DNA of 16,278 bases from Clostridia bacterium (GTDB taxonomy: Bacteria > Bacillota > Clostridia > Oscillospirales > CAG-272), in assembly GCA_017452565.1 (NCBI GenBank), contig JAFTMF010000036.1, positions 1-16,278 of the forward strand, read 5' to 3'. Below, piece by piece: positions 1 through 8,200 of the stretch. Made by a program: the position numbers and the translations under genes. Position 1 is the first letter of the stretch, and the number at the start of each line of letters is the position of its first letter. A model generated the notes under the pieces. The model saw only the letters and a list, made by a program, of their open reading frames with translations, was not told the origin of the DNA and searched no databases.

Positions 1-49
1 AAATCGACCAAGGACGAGCGCACGAATCTACCGTCCGGTTGGAGGAACT

Positions 50-2005
50 ATGGCAAAGAAAAAGAACGTTCAGATTCAAATCAACCCCGGCGATATGGCG
101 CCCTATCTCTTCCATCAAGGCACCAATTTCCACACCCAAAACTATCTGGGCTGTCACCGTACAGAGAACGGCTACGTGTTCCGCACGTGGGCGCCGAATG
201 CACAATCGGTTGCGCTGGTGTCCGACTTCACCGGCTGGGCAGAAGGTCTGCCCCTATCCCGCGTCACCGATATGGGTGTGTGGGAAGTGGAAGTGAAGGT
301 AGAGGCCGCCGATCTGGAAGGGAAGCCCTACAAATACCGCATCCAAGGCAAAAACGGCATCCGCTACAAGGCGGATCCTTACGCCGTGATGAACGAAACC
401 CTGCAAAAGACCGCTTCGCTGGTCTATACCAAAGATAACTTCCGCTGGACCGACGGCACGTGGATGACCAAGCGCCGCCGCCTCTCCCACTCCCGGGAGT
501 TCTACAGCGCACCGCTCCACGTCTACGAGATGCACCTTGCCTCTTGGCGTACCCGTGACGGCAAGACCAACGTAGACGGCGATGCGTACCTGAACTACCG
601 CGAGATCGCCGATCTTCTCGTTCCCTATGTAAAGAAGATGGGCTACACCCACGTGGAGCTGCTCCCTATTGGAGAATATCCCTTCGACGGCAGCTGGGGC
701 TATCAGTGTTGCGGCTACTTTTCTCCCACCTCCCGCTTCGGTACGCCCGAGGACTTCTGCTACTTCGTGAACAAGCTCCACTCCAACGGCATCGGCGTGA
801 TTCTGGACTGGGTGCCTGCGCACTTCCCCAAGGACGAGCACGGTCTGTACGAGTTTGACGGCTCGCCTCTTTACGAATATCAAGGCTGGGATCGGCAGGA
901 ACACACCGAATGGGGCACTCGCTGTTTCGACGTAGGCAGACCCGAGGTGCAATCCTTCCTTATCTCCTCCGCCCTCTACTGGATCGAGCACTTCCATCTG
1001 GACGGCCTTCGTGTGGATGCGGTAGCGTCTATGCTCTATCTGGACTACGCCCGCAAGCCGGGCGAATGGGTGCCCAACGTCCACGGCGGCAGAGAAAATT
1101 TAGAGGCAATCGCCTTCTTCCAAAAGCTGAACAGCGCACTCTTCGGCTCTCACGGCGACATTCTGATGATCGCCGAGGAGTCCACCTCCTGGGCGGCTAT
1201 CACCAAACCGGTGTATCAGGGAGGTCTCGGCTTCAACTTCAAATGGAATATGGGCTGGGCCAACGATATGTACGAGTACGTTGCGCTGGATCCCATCGTC
1301 CGCCAGCATCACCACAACAAGCTGAATTTCTCCCTTTGCTACGCATTTTCGGAGAATTATATCCTTCCCGTCTCCCACGATGAGGTGGTTCACGGCAAAA
1401 AGTCGCTGCTGGACAAAATGTGGGGCGGCTACGAGCAGAAATTCGCAGGCGATCGTCTGTTTATGACCTATCAGATGACCCACCCGGGCAAAAAGCTCAC
1501 CTTTATGGGCTGTGAGTTCGGACAGTTCAGAGAATGGGACTACGAAAATCAGCTGGAATGGTTTATGACCGACTACGAGATGCACGGCAAGCTCTGGCAC
1601 TTCTCGGAAAAGCTGAACAATTTCTATCTATCCCACAAAGCTCTGTGGGAGGACGACTTCTCCTGGGGCGGCTTCGAGTGGATCTGGGCGGACAACAAAG
1701 AGGATAACCTCATCGCTTACACCCGTAAGGGTCGCTCGGGCGAGTCCCTCATCTGTGTGCTGAACTTCGGCGGCGCACCTCGTGAGAACTACCCCATCCC
1801 CGTCCCCGAGGATGCAGAGGCTTATAAGGAAGTCCTTTCCACCGACGATGTCGCCTTCGGAGGCGAGGGTCGGCTGAACAGCGGACTTCTGCGTCCTGCT
1901 CCCGATTGGGCACTGGACGGTAAACGCACCCTGCGCATCAACATCCCACCTCTGTCGGCAGTGATTTTGGAGCCCAAAAAGCTCCCCGGTCGGAAGAAGG
2001 GGTAA
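50..2005 (+). CDS. glgB: 1,4-alpha-glucan branching enzyme GlgB
   Basis: Cytoplasmic GH13-family enzyme that cuts alpha-1,4-glucan chains and rejoins the piece through an alpha-1,6 bond, branching glycogen. The 651-aa protein has an N-terminal CBM48-like beta domain (about residues 30-130) followed by the catalytic barrel. The conserved active-site set is complete: DWVPAH (D253, H258), GLRVDAV (R321 and nucleophile D323), AEEST (E376) and SHDE (H443, D444). The segment VVHGKKSLLDKM just after H443/D444 is typical of branching enzymes. ATG at 50 is chosen because GGAGG lies at 41-45. The same frame stays open to the window edge, but nothing upstream resembles the family. It heads the glg cluster; its promoter is outside the window. 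Length and motifs look intact. High certainty. Confidence 0.97.
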   Translation: MAKKKNVQIQINPGDMAPYLFHQGTNFHTQNYLGCHRTENGYVFRTWAPNAQSVALVSDFTGWAEGLPLSRVTDMGVWEVEVKVEAADLEGKPYKYRIQGKNGIRYKADPYAVMNETLQKTASLVYTKDNFRWTDGTWMTKRRRLSHSREFYSAPLHVYEMHLASWRTRDGKTNVDGDAYLNYREIADLLVPYVKKMGYTHVELLPIGEYPFDGSWGYQCCGYFSPTSRFGTPEDFCYFVNKLHSNGIGVILDWVPAHFPKDEHGLYEFDGSPLYEYQGWDRQEHTEWGTRCFDVGRPEVQSFLISSALYWIEHFHLDGLRVDAVASMLYLDYARKPGEWVPNVHGGRENLEAIAFFQKLNSALFGSHGDILMIAEESTSWAAITKPVYQGGLGFNFKWNMGWANDMYEYVALDPIVRQHHHNKLNFSLCYAFSENYILPVSHDEVVHGKKSLLDKMWGGYEQKFAGDRLFMTYQMTHPGKKLTFMGCEFGQFREWDYENQLEWFMTDYEMHGKLWHFSEKLNNFYLSHKALWEDDFSWGGFEWIWADNKEDNLIAYTRKGRSGESLICVLNFGGAPRENYPIPVPEDAEAYKEVLSTDDVAFGGEGRLNSGLLRPAPDWALDGKRTLRINIPPLSAVILEPKKLPGRKKG

Positions 2006-2114
2006 CCGAGGCTCTGCCTCGGACTCCGCCAAAAACTTTTTGAAAAAAGTTTCTGGACTTCAAAAACTTTCTAAAAGCGCCACAAATACTTGTGGCGCGG
2101 GAAAGAATTGTATT

Positions 2115-2145
2115 CCCCTTGTAGGGAACGGTCTTGACCGTTCCG
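2115..2145 (+). repeat. GTAGGG-type palindromic intergenic repeat, copy 1
   Basis: CCC..TTGTAGGG is followed by the inverted repeat GGAACGGTC (2125-2133), loop TT, GACCGTTCC (2136-2144). The layout (C-run, GTAGGG, then a palindrome) recurs in opposite orientation at 16233-16258 with different arm sequence. Conserved flank plus compensating arm changes suggest a dispersed REP/MITE-like palindrome family. From memory, similar elements are common in Clostridia genomes; this was not searched. Confidence 0.5.
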
Positions 2146-2179
2146 TGAAACACCTCGCACGATCCAAAAACATATCCCC

Positions 2180-2206
2180 GCAAAATTGCAAAGCAATTTT
2201 GCTTTT
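2180..2206 (+). terminator. Possible weak intrinsic terminator before glgC
   Basis: A perfect 10-bp stem GCAAAATTGC / GCAATTTTGC (2180-2189 and 2193-2202) with loop AAA is followed by TTTT (2203-2206). The geometry fits a rho-independent terminator, but the stem is AT-rich and the T run is short. It may only attenuate or stabilise RNA ends, which matters because glgC seems to lack its own promoter. Confidence 0.35.
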
Positions 2207-2283
2207 ACAAAGTACTTTGCGGAGCTTTCTTCTCAAGAAAGCGACCGTTACTCCTAAATCCAATATAAAGTGAGGAATCTGCT

Positions 2284-3489
2284 ATGTTCCAGAAAAAAGA
2301 ATGTGTAGCCATGCTTCTTGCCGGCGGGCAAGGTAGCCGACTGTACACGCTTACCGAGAAGACGGCGAAGCCTGCCGTCCCCTTCGGCGGTAAGTACCGC
2401 ATCATTGACTTTACGCTGTCCAACTGCGTAAACTCGGGCATTGATACCGTGGGCGTGCTCACCCAGTATCAGCCTCTCCAGCTCAACGAGTACATCGGCA
2501 CCGGTCAGCCTTGGGATCTGGACCGCAATATGGGCGGTGTATCGGTGCTCCCTCCCTATCAGGGCATGAAGGGCGCTGACTGGTACAAGGGTACTGCCAA
2601 CGCCATCTATCAGAACTTAGACTTTTTGGATCGCTACGATCCCGAGTACGTGCTGGTTCTGTCTGGCGACCACATCTATAAAATGGACTACGACGCAATG
2701 CTGCAGTTCCATAAGGAAAAGAACGCAGACTGTACCATCGCAGTGCTCACCGTTCCCATGGAAGAGGCATCCCGTTTCGGCATCATGAATGCCCGTGAGG
2801 ACGGCGAGATCTTCGAGTTCGAGGAAAAGCCCAAGCAGCCCAAGTCCAATAAGGCGTCCATGGGTATCTACATTTTTACCTACAAGAAGCTCCGTCAGTA
2901 CCTCATCGACGATGAAAACACTCCCGGTTCGTCCAACGACTTCGGTAAGAACATCATTCCCAATATGCTGAATGCCGGCGAAAAGATGTACGCTTATCCC
3001 TTTGTAGGCTATTGGAAGGACGTAGGAACCATCTCCTCTTTGTGGGAAGGCAATATGGACCTTTTGGGCGAGCATCCCAACTTCAATCTCTATGACCGTT
3101 CTTGGAGAATCTTCTTCCGTTCCACCGGCAATCCCCCTCAGTTTGTGGGCGAGGATGCCAAGATCGTCAACTCCATCATCACCGAGGGCTGTGAGATCTA
3201 CGGTACGGTAGAAAATTCCGTCCTCTTCAGCGGCGTTTACGTTGCACCCGGCGCAGTGATTCGGGACAGCGTGATTATGAACGACGTTCGTGTAGAAGCA
3301 GGGGCTACGGTGGATTACACCATCATCAGCACCAACACCACCATCGGCGAGGGCGCGGTAGTAGGCGCACCCAAGGCAGAGGGTGTAGGCATTGCCGTTG
3401 TGGGCGCAGAGCTTTCGGTACCCGCCGGAAAGACCATCCCTGCAGGGGAAATGGTCAACGCCGCCAAGCTGGAACAGTTGAGCAAATAA
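2284..3489 (+). CDS. glgC: Glucose-1-phosphate adenylyltransferase, catalytic subunit GlgC
   Basis: Makes ADP-glucose from ATP and glucose-1-phosphate, the committed and normally allosterically regulated step of glycogen synthesis. The 401-aa protein opens with the nucleotidyltransferase signature AGGQGSRL (residues 13-20), followed by the conserved lysine K29 and PFGGKYRIIDF. SGDHIYKMD carries the metal/catalytic aspartate D129, and FEEKP carries K182, matching the glucose-1-phosphate-binding lysine of the family. The C-terminal third (from about residue 289) is a left-handed beta-helix with hexapeptide-like repeats, as expected. GAGG at 2272-2275 sits 8 nt before ATG. The gene is followed after 12 nt by glgD, so the two are co-transcribed and probably form the hetero-oligomeric GlgCD enzyme of Bacillota. 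Intact; high certainty. Confidence 0.97.
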   Translation: MFQKKECVAMLLAGGQGSRLYTLTEKTAKPAVPFGGKYRIIDFTLSNCVNSGIDTVGVLTQYQPLQLNEYIGTGQPWDLDRNMGGVSVLPPYQGMKGADWYKGTANAIYQNLDFLDRYDPEYVLVLSGDHIYKMDYDAMLQFHKEKNADCTIAVLTVPMEEASRFGIMNAREDGEIFEFEEKPKQPKSNKASMGIYIFTYKKLRQYLIDDENTPGSSNDFGKNIIPNMLNAGEKMYAYPFVGYWKDVGTISSLWEGNMDLLGEHPNFNLYDRSWRIFFRSTGNPPQFVGEDAKIVNSIITEGCEIYGTVENSVLFSGVYVAPGAVIRDSVIMNDVRVEAGATVDYTIISTNTTIGEGAVVGAPKAEGVGIAVVGAELSVPAGKTIPAGEMVNAAKLEQLSK

Positions 3490-3501
3490 GGAGGAACAGA
3501 T

Positions 3502-4632
3502 ATGGCAGCCGGAATTATTTTTGCAAATCTTACCAATAAGAACATTCCCGAACTCACTGCAGTTCGTACGCAGGCGTCTGTCCCCTTTGGTGGCAGATAT
3601 CGTCTGATTGACTTCGTTCTTTCCTGTATGGTCAATGCAGGCATTAAGGACGTGAACGTGATCACCAGCTATAACTATCAGTCTCTGGTAGACCATCTGG
3701 GCAGCGGCAAGGACTGGGATTTGGCCCGCCGCACCGGCGGTCTGAGACTGCTCACCCCCAATATCGCATCCTTCTCCACCCGTGGCACCAGCCGCTACGA
3801 TACCCGTCTGGATGCGCTCTACTCCATCTCCGATGCGCTGGCAAAGACCAAGGATGAACTCTTAGTAGTAGCCGATGCCGATGCGATTTTCAATTTGGAT
3901 CTGTCGGATATGATCGCTCAGCATAAGGAAAGCGGCGCGGATATGACCTTTGCGGTGAAGCGGGTTACCCTTTGCGGTAATCAGTCGGAGCAGTACAATC
4001 TCTACGATTCCGATGCAGAGGGCAATCTCACTGAGGTAGCCGCTCATCCCAAAAACATAGAGGGAACCAGAGACGTGAGCATGAATCTGTGGATTGCCAA
4101 CCGCACCTTCCTGCTGTCCGCTATTCAGGATGCGGCAGCTCACGGATTCGATAGTCTCACCAAGGGCATCGTAGCACGTTATATGGGCAGAGCCGATATG
4201 AAGGTTTACCGTTACGATGGATTCTTCGCTTGCCCCTGTTGTTTGGAGGACTACTTTGCGACCTCTATGCAGCTGACCAATGACAAGGAAATGCGGGACA
4301 GCTTGTTCAATGCCAAGAATCAGCCCGTGATCACCAAGGTTCGCAACTCTCCCTCCACCCAGTACGTGGCAGGCAGCAGCGTGAAGAACTCTATGATTGC
4401 CGACGGCTGTGTGATCGAAGGCACGGTTGAAAACTGCATCCTCTTCCGTGGCGTGCGCATCGGTAAGGGCAGCGTAGTGAAGAACTGCATCCTCTTCCAG
4501 GATACCATGGTAGGCGAGGGCAGCAGTCTCAACTGTGTGATCACCGATAAGAACGTATCTATCCGTCACGGTGTTATGCTCAGCGGTCATCCGTCCAAGC
4601 CCTTCTACATTGACAAAAACAAGATGATCTAA
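3502..4632 (+). CDS. glgD: Glucose-1-phosphate adenylyltransferase, GlgD subunit
   Basis: GlgC paralogue that pairs with GlgC in many Bacillota and modulates its activity. The 376-aa protein keeps the fold markers PFGGRYRLID (residues 28-37), WDLARR and a C-terminal left-handed beta-helix (about 275-365). It lacks the N-terminal GGxGxRL nucleotide loop, which is replaced by IIFANLTNKN. The catalytic SGDHIYKMD segment reads ADADAIFNLD (D125, D127). These losses identify GlgD rather than a second GlgC and suggest it is not independently catalytic; activity reported for some GlgD proteins in the literature means this should not be assumed. GGAGG at 3490-3494 overlaps the end of the glgC stop region, 7 nt before ATG, a tight operon arrangement. 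High certainty. Confidence 0.95.
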   Translation: MAAGIIFANLTNKNIPELTAVRTQASVPFGGRYRLIDFVLSCMVNAGIKDVNVITSYNYQSLVDHLGSGKDWDLARRTGGLRLLTPNIASFSTRGTSRYDTRLDALYSISDALAKTKDELLVVADADAIFNLDLSDMIAQHKESGADMTFAVKRVTLCGNQSEQYNLYDSDAEGNLTEVAAHPKNIEGTRDVSMNLWIANRTFLLSAIQDAAAHGFDSLTKGIVARYMGRADMKVYRYDGFFACPCCLEDYFATSMQLTNDKEMRDSLFNAKNQPVITKVRNSPSTQYVAGSSVKNSMIADGCVIEGTVENCILFRGVRIGKGSVVKNCILFQDTMVGEGSSLNCVITDKNVSIRHGVMLSGHPSKPFYIDKNKMI

Positions 4633-4953
4633 AGAGACACCCGTTAGCGAGTGCGAACACATCTTGGTGTCTCTCCTGAAGAATGCCGTCCGAAAGGACG
4701 GCATTCTTATAGGCAAGAGTGGGATCCCCGTTAGTCAGTGCGAACACAGCTTGGTGTCTCTCCTGAAGAATTCCGTCCCGAAAGGGACGGAATTCTTATA
4801 GGCAAGAGCGGGGCTCCGTTAGTCAGTGCGAACAACGGCTGGTGTCTCTCCTGAAGAATGCCGTCCGAAAGGGACGGAATTCTTATAGGCAAAAGGGGGC
4901 TCCGTTAGTCAGTGCGAACAACGTTGTTTTTATAGGCAAGAGCGAGTCTTGCC
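4633..4953. repeat. Tandem 86-88 bp repeat with GAAA-capped hairpins (3.5 units)
   Basis: The anchor CCGTTAG recurs at 4641, 4728, 4816 and 4902, giving periods of 87, 88 and 86 bp. Each full unit runs CCGTTAG(T)CAGTGCGAAC, TGGTGTCTCTCCTG, a hairpin, then TTATAGGCAA. Hairpins: unit 1 at 4679-4691/4696-4708 (13 bp), unit 2 at 4766-4779/4784-4797 (14 bp), unit 3 at 4854-4866/4871-4884 (mismatched), all with loop GAAA, a GNRA tetraloop in RNA. Unit 1 also has a 9-bp AGAGACACC/GGTGTCTCT stem (4633-4641/4666-4674) whose left arm is missing in units 2-3. Unit 4 lacks the hairpin section and ends in GGCAAGA/TCTTGCC (4935-4941/4947-4953). It starts right after the glgD stop, so the first hairpin may define the glgCD mRNA end, although no proper T tract follows. 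No coding potential or CRISPR-like spacers seen. Confidence 0.85.
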
Positions 4954-4954
4954 G

Positions 4955-5144
4955 GAAAAGGCCGTCCTTCGGGACGGCTCAGTCTGTCGATAAAGTATAC
5001 ATTTAGAATGCCGCCAGCCAAGGAAGTGGGTGGGATGCTCGAAGGGAGGGCGAAAACTTCGGCGTTTGAGATGGTTTCGCCCTCCCTTCGATGATAACTT
5101 GGACTTTTTCGACAAGCTCGGCCGTCCTTCGGGACGGCTTTTTC
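4955..5144. mobile_element. MITE-like element with terminal inverted repeats
   Basis: The first 41 bp (4955-4995) and the reverse complement of the last 41 bp (5104-5144) match at 31 positions; four of the ten mismatches are the hairpin loop. Each arm holds a GCCGTCC-TTCG-GGACGGC hairpin (4961-4978 and 5121-5138) and a TCGA(T/A)AAAG-type end. Inside lies a perfect 17-bp inverted repeat (5039-5055 and 5075-5091) around a 19-nt loop. No transposase or credible ORF is present; short reading frames here only reflect the palindromes. It could be a miniature inverted-repeat transposable element, or back-to-back bidirectional terminators that happen to mirror each other. I saw no clear target-site duplication, so mobility is inferred. 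Confidence 0.5.
5121..5143 (+). terminator. Rho-independent terminator upstream of the giant gene
   Basis: GCCGTCC (5121-5127), loop TTCG (5128-5131), GGACGGC (5132-5138), then TTTTT (5139-5143). The stem is 7 bp and GC-rich with a C(UUCG)G tetraloop, which is exceptionally stable in RNA. It ends 10 bp before the next -35 box, so it should insulate the giant gene from glgCD transcription. It also forms the right arm of the MITE-like element. Confidence 0.85.
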
Positions 5145-5153
5145 GTTTGTATA

Positions 5154-5182
5154 TTGACAAATTAGGTTTGTTCGTTTATAAT
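5154..5182 (+). promoter_or_regulatory. Perfect consensus housekeeping promoter for the ATPase unit
   Basis: TTGACA at 5154-5159 and TATAAT at 5177-5182 are separated by exactly 17 bp, an ideal sigma-A/sigma-70 promoter. Transcription should begin near 5189, about 100 nt before the ATG at 5292. It lies directly downstream of a strong terminator, so the giant gene and its partner form their own transcription unit. No operator palindrome overlaps the -35/-10 boxes, so any control may act in the leader or on the protein. Confidence 0.9.
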
Positions 5183-5187
5183 AAATA

Positions 5188-5275
5188 TATGCAAAATGCA
5201 ATATTTCGGTGCATAACAGAATAGGTGGATTGTCCGGAAAAGGAAATCCAAGTCGCAACAGATTCGCATCGAATC
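5188..5275 (+). promoter_or_regulatory. Structured 5' leader of the giant gene
   Basis: Three inverted repeats fill the presumed leader: TATGCA/TGCATA (5188-5193/5210-5215); TGGATT-g-TCC/GGA-AATCCA (5226-5235/5242-5250, one-base bulge, 6-nt loop); and GATTCG-CAT-CGAATC (5261-5266/5270-5275). The last ends 3 nt before the GGAGG ribosome binding site at 5279-5283. This could modulate translation initiation. It matches no riboswitch or T-box class I recognise. Confidence 0.4.
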
Positions 5276-5291
5276 ATTGGAGGGATACCGT

Positions 5292-8200
5292 ATGCCAATC
5301 AACAAGGGAAACGTGACGGTCGGAAGACTGTACCGCTTTCGAATGGAAGAAAACTCCTCACTGAACGATTTCGTGGGAGTGGTGATGGATAAGGAAGACA
5401 AGGAAGCTGCCATTGAAGTGTGCTGGAATGACAACGGCACGCTGGAGCGAATGAAGCTGCCCACCGCTGTCGTATCGGAAGCGCAGCTGCTGGAGCAGGC
5501 CAACTCGCCCATTATTCGGCGGGAGATGCGGGAAGTAGTTGCCGCAATGCAAAAATATCGGGAGAGTCCCAAGGGGCGCTTCCAGACCGAGGCCGAGGCA
5601 CTGGAAGGTGTGGAGTATTTGAATGCACCCGAGGCTGCTTCGTATTTTTTGACGCAGTTTTATCCTTACGCGCTGTTCAACGGTCTGCCCTACGTTCTGA
5701 AGCGCCGCTCCGTATGCCGATTGGCATTTGATCTGTTACTGTATGCCATCATCGATTGTTCCGAGCAGGTGGAAACCTATCCCTTCGCCTTCCTCCCTTA
5801 TTTCCCCGATCAGACCAATCTTCACGCGGCTATCAATATGGAAGTGATGCGCCGTGTTTCCAGAGATTTGTACCGTCCTCGGTTCAAGCGGGTCTATCAC
5901 GATGACAGCGAAGATCGCTTCGTGGGCGTGATTACCGAGTACGTTTCGACTGCAGGGGCTAATTCTCATCGGGGTATTATTGCCGTGAATGATGAGATCC
6001 AATTCAAATTCAGCCGCAGCAATATTGCGGATAGCCGTCTGGTGAGCATTTTGGGCAGCGGACTGGCCAATGCAGGACGGATCGAGGTTTCCTTTGCCAT
6101 CGGTATGTGGTCGGAGAGCGAGCTTCACGCCTGCAGAATCTGTCCCACCGATCTGACCGTGCAGATGGCACGTCAAATGGGCGTTTCAATGGACGAATCC
6201 AATGAAGATACCCCAAAGACCTATATGGATTCCGCTCTTTGCCCTCCCAGACGCTATCCGGACAAGCTGAAATCCCTGCTGACGTGGATGAAGTCGGGGG
6301 CAAACCCCAATTGTCCCCGTCCGACGCTCTGCGGCGTTGTGGCATCCTGTGAGCCGATAGCGGACGGCACCGATGCGTTTGTAGGTACCATCGAATCCAA
6401 TCACAATTACTATCAATTCACAGATAAACAGATTTGCGATCCCGCACTGTGGGAGCTGCGTGCAGATCTTGTAGGGCAGAAGGTTGCCTTTGAGGCGGCA
6501 TTCAATCCCGAGGCAGAGGAGGTTTGCATCTATGCCGACTTGATTCGGACCGAGGCGAATGCCAAGCAGTTTGCCTCCCCCGTCTATTCCCCGGATACGC
6601 TGTGGCATCCCGCTCTTTTGCAGACCGTTTCTGCAGATGAAGCGCAGGGGGAGAATCGGCCGGGCTACCGTCCTTTGCAACCGTGGCTTCCCGCTTTGGA
6701 TGAGCTGGCTTGCAGCGGATGCAGAGGCACGCTCACGCTCCATCCCAACTCCAAGAGAGGATGGATTGACGTTCGGCTGAACGGCGCCGTCGTTCAATGC
6801 CAGCTGGTATTTGAGCAGGTACAGGACGATTTTCTGTATGCGTTTTTGCACTCTACTTTGCGCAGAAGAGAAGAAATCGACTGGAGCAAAATCCCCGTCT
6901 TCTGCGTTCCCAGAGCGCACTACGGCCGCAAGGACATCTATCATGCAGATCACGTGATCCTGACGCCGGAGGGGCGAGCGCTTCTGATGAAACGCTACGG
7001 ATTCCGTCTGCCTTTGCTTGCAAAACGAGAGATTCCTATGCTGGTGCCTCGGAAATGGTTTATTCCTATGCCCATCCAGTCCGTGCTGAGGGTAACCGAC
7101 GCTGTCAAACGCAAGAATCTGATGGCGCAGCTGGCTGCAGCTGGGCCGGTATTCGAAATGGAAGAAAAGTCACGGGGCAAGCTCAGATGGCCTGTGGAAA
7201 GCGTCCATTGGGAGCTGGCAGGTGCAGGCGGACGTACCGTTGCCATCGAGAATAACGGCAATTGGCCCTCGGAGCTTACGCCGAGACGGGGGCAGAGTTT
7301 GAACGTAGAGTATTTCCTGCGTCTTGCTCCCGCGGGAGGGCTGTATCCGTACGGTCTGTCTCTGTATCAGATTCCCTTCGAGGAGATGGCGGAGACGGCA
7401 TCGGATGCAAACGAGTCCTTCGACGGACCGATGTTTGAGGGATACGGTGTCATTTTGCCTCATAAGCCCGACAAGCCGGGATTTATCGGGCCCTCCTTCT
7501 CTACGGTAGCCTATCTGAAGAACGAGGTCGCTCGCAAGAGAAGCAATTCCGGCGGCTTTGGCGAGGGATTTGTCAATACCCGAGAGAAGGGCGTTGCCAT
7601 TTTTCAACGGAATCAGTTGCCCTTGGCGATTAATAAAGATCGGATTCACGTTGTCAAATATACCGCACGAGACGAACAGGACGATCAGTATTCCTGCCGT
7701 TTGGTAGTATCGGTGGAGGAGTACGCTTCCTTCCCTTACAGCGAATACGGATACGTGCGGGTAGACGATGAGGGCAATATTACCGCCGTTCCCCTCTTCC
7801 GCGCGCTGGCCAATATATTGGTATATCAGGACGTGGATCTGATTATGAAGGACGGCTCCGAGATTACCGGTATCATCCACTCTTGGGATGAAAAGAAGGA
7901 CACCTTCTTGGTTCAGGTGCAGGATGACGGCGTAGCGCAATATATTACCGCACCGCTGGATGACGTTCAGGACGTTCGCATCTACGGTACGATTACCTCT
8001 ACCAATCAAACCGATCACGGTAGAATTAACAACTTTTTCTTCTTCCACGTCAACAGCTTCCGAATTGCCGCTGACGTCAGCCAGATGCGCAGAGGCACAC
8101 GGGTATCCTTCCGTCTCCACGGAACCAAAAAGGACAACGGCTTCGATGCATCGGATATCGTGGTGGTCAGACCGGAGATCCGCAAGGATTGCCGGCTGGT

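Larger units (their letters stand above)
2006..2242. repeat. Hairpin array between glgB and glgC
   Basis: The 278-bp gap between glgB and glgC has no credible gene but holds a run of inverted repeats. They are: 2006-2012/2016-2022 (7 bp, loop TCT, directly after the glgB stop); an AAACTTTTT/AAAAAGTTT pair around 2034-2053; 2077-2085/2090-2098 (9 bp, loop ATAC); 2125-2133/2136-2144 (9 bp, listed separately); 2180-2189/2193-2202 (10 bp, loop AAA); the 12-bp palindrome CAAAGTACTTTG; and 2224-2231/2235-2242 (8 bp, loop CTC). All were read directly from the bases. They may terminate, attenuate or process the glgB-glgCD transcript, or be accumulated mobile palindromes. No convincing promoter was found in front of glgC, so read-through from glgB is plausible. 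Confidence 0.7.

Noticed and set aside
1..49. Upstream extension of glgB or the end of another gene
   Set aside because: The frame is open to the window edge but GGAGG at 41-45 supports the ATG at 50; too little sequence remains to identify anything else.
2229..2268. Promoter for glgC with TATAAA at about 2263
   Set aside because: The -10 would sit almost on the GAGG ribosome binding site, leaving no usable leader, and no acceptable -35 is present.
4728..4926. Integron attC sites, suggested by CGTTAG...AACG in repeat units 3 and 4
   Set aside because: The core does not fit GTTRRRY, the complementary AACG is missing in units 1 and 2, and there is no integrase.
4633..4953. CRISPR array
   Set aside because: The repeating unit is 86-88 bp and nearly identical throughout with no unique spacers, contains its own hairpin, and no cas gene is nearby.
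5030..5224. Short open frames in the 4905-5258 region on either strand
   Set aside because: Their apparent sequence repeats (FFDKL.., FIDRL..) are translations of the inverted repeats and terminator arms; there is no ribosome binding site, and they run through the promoter.
5277..5291. TTG start of the giant protein at 5277
   Set aside because: It has no upstream ribosome binding site, and GGAGG at 5279-5283 lies within those codons at correct spacing for the ATG at 5292.
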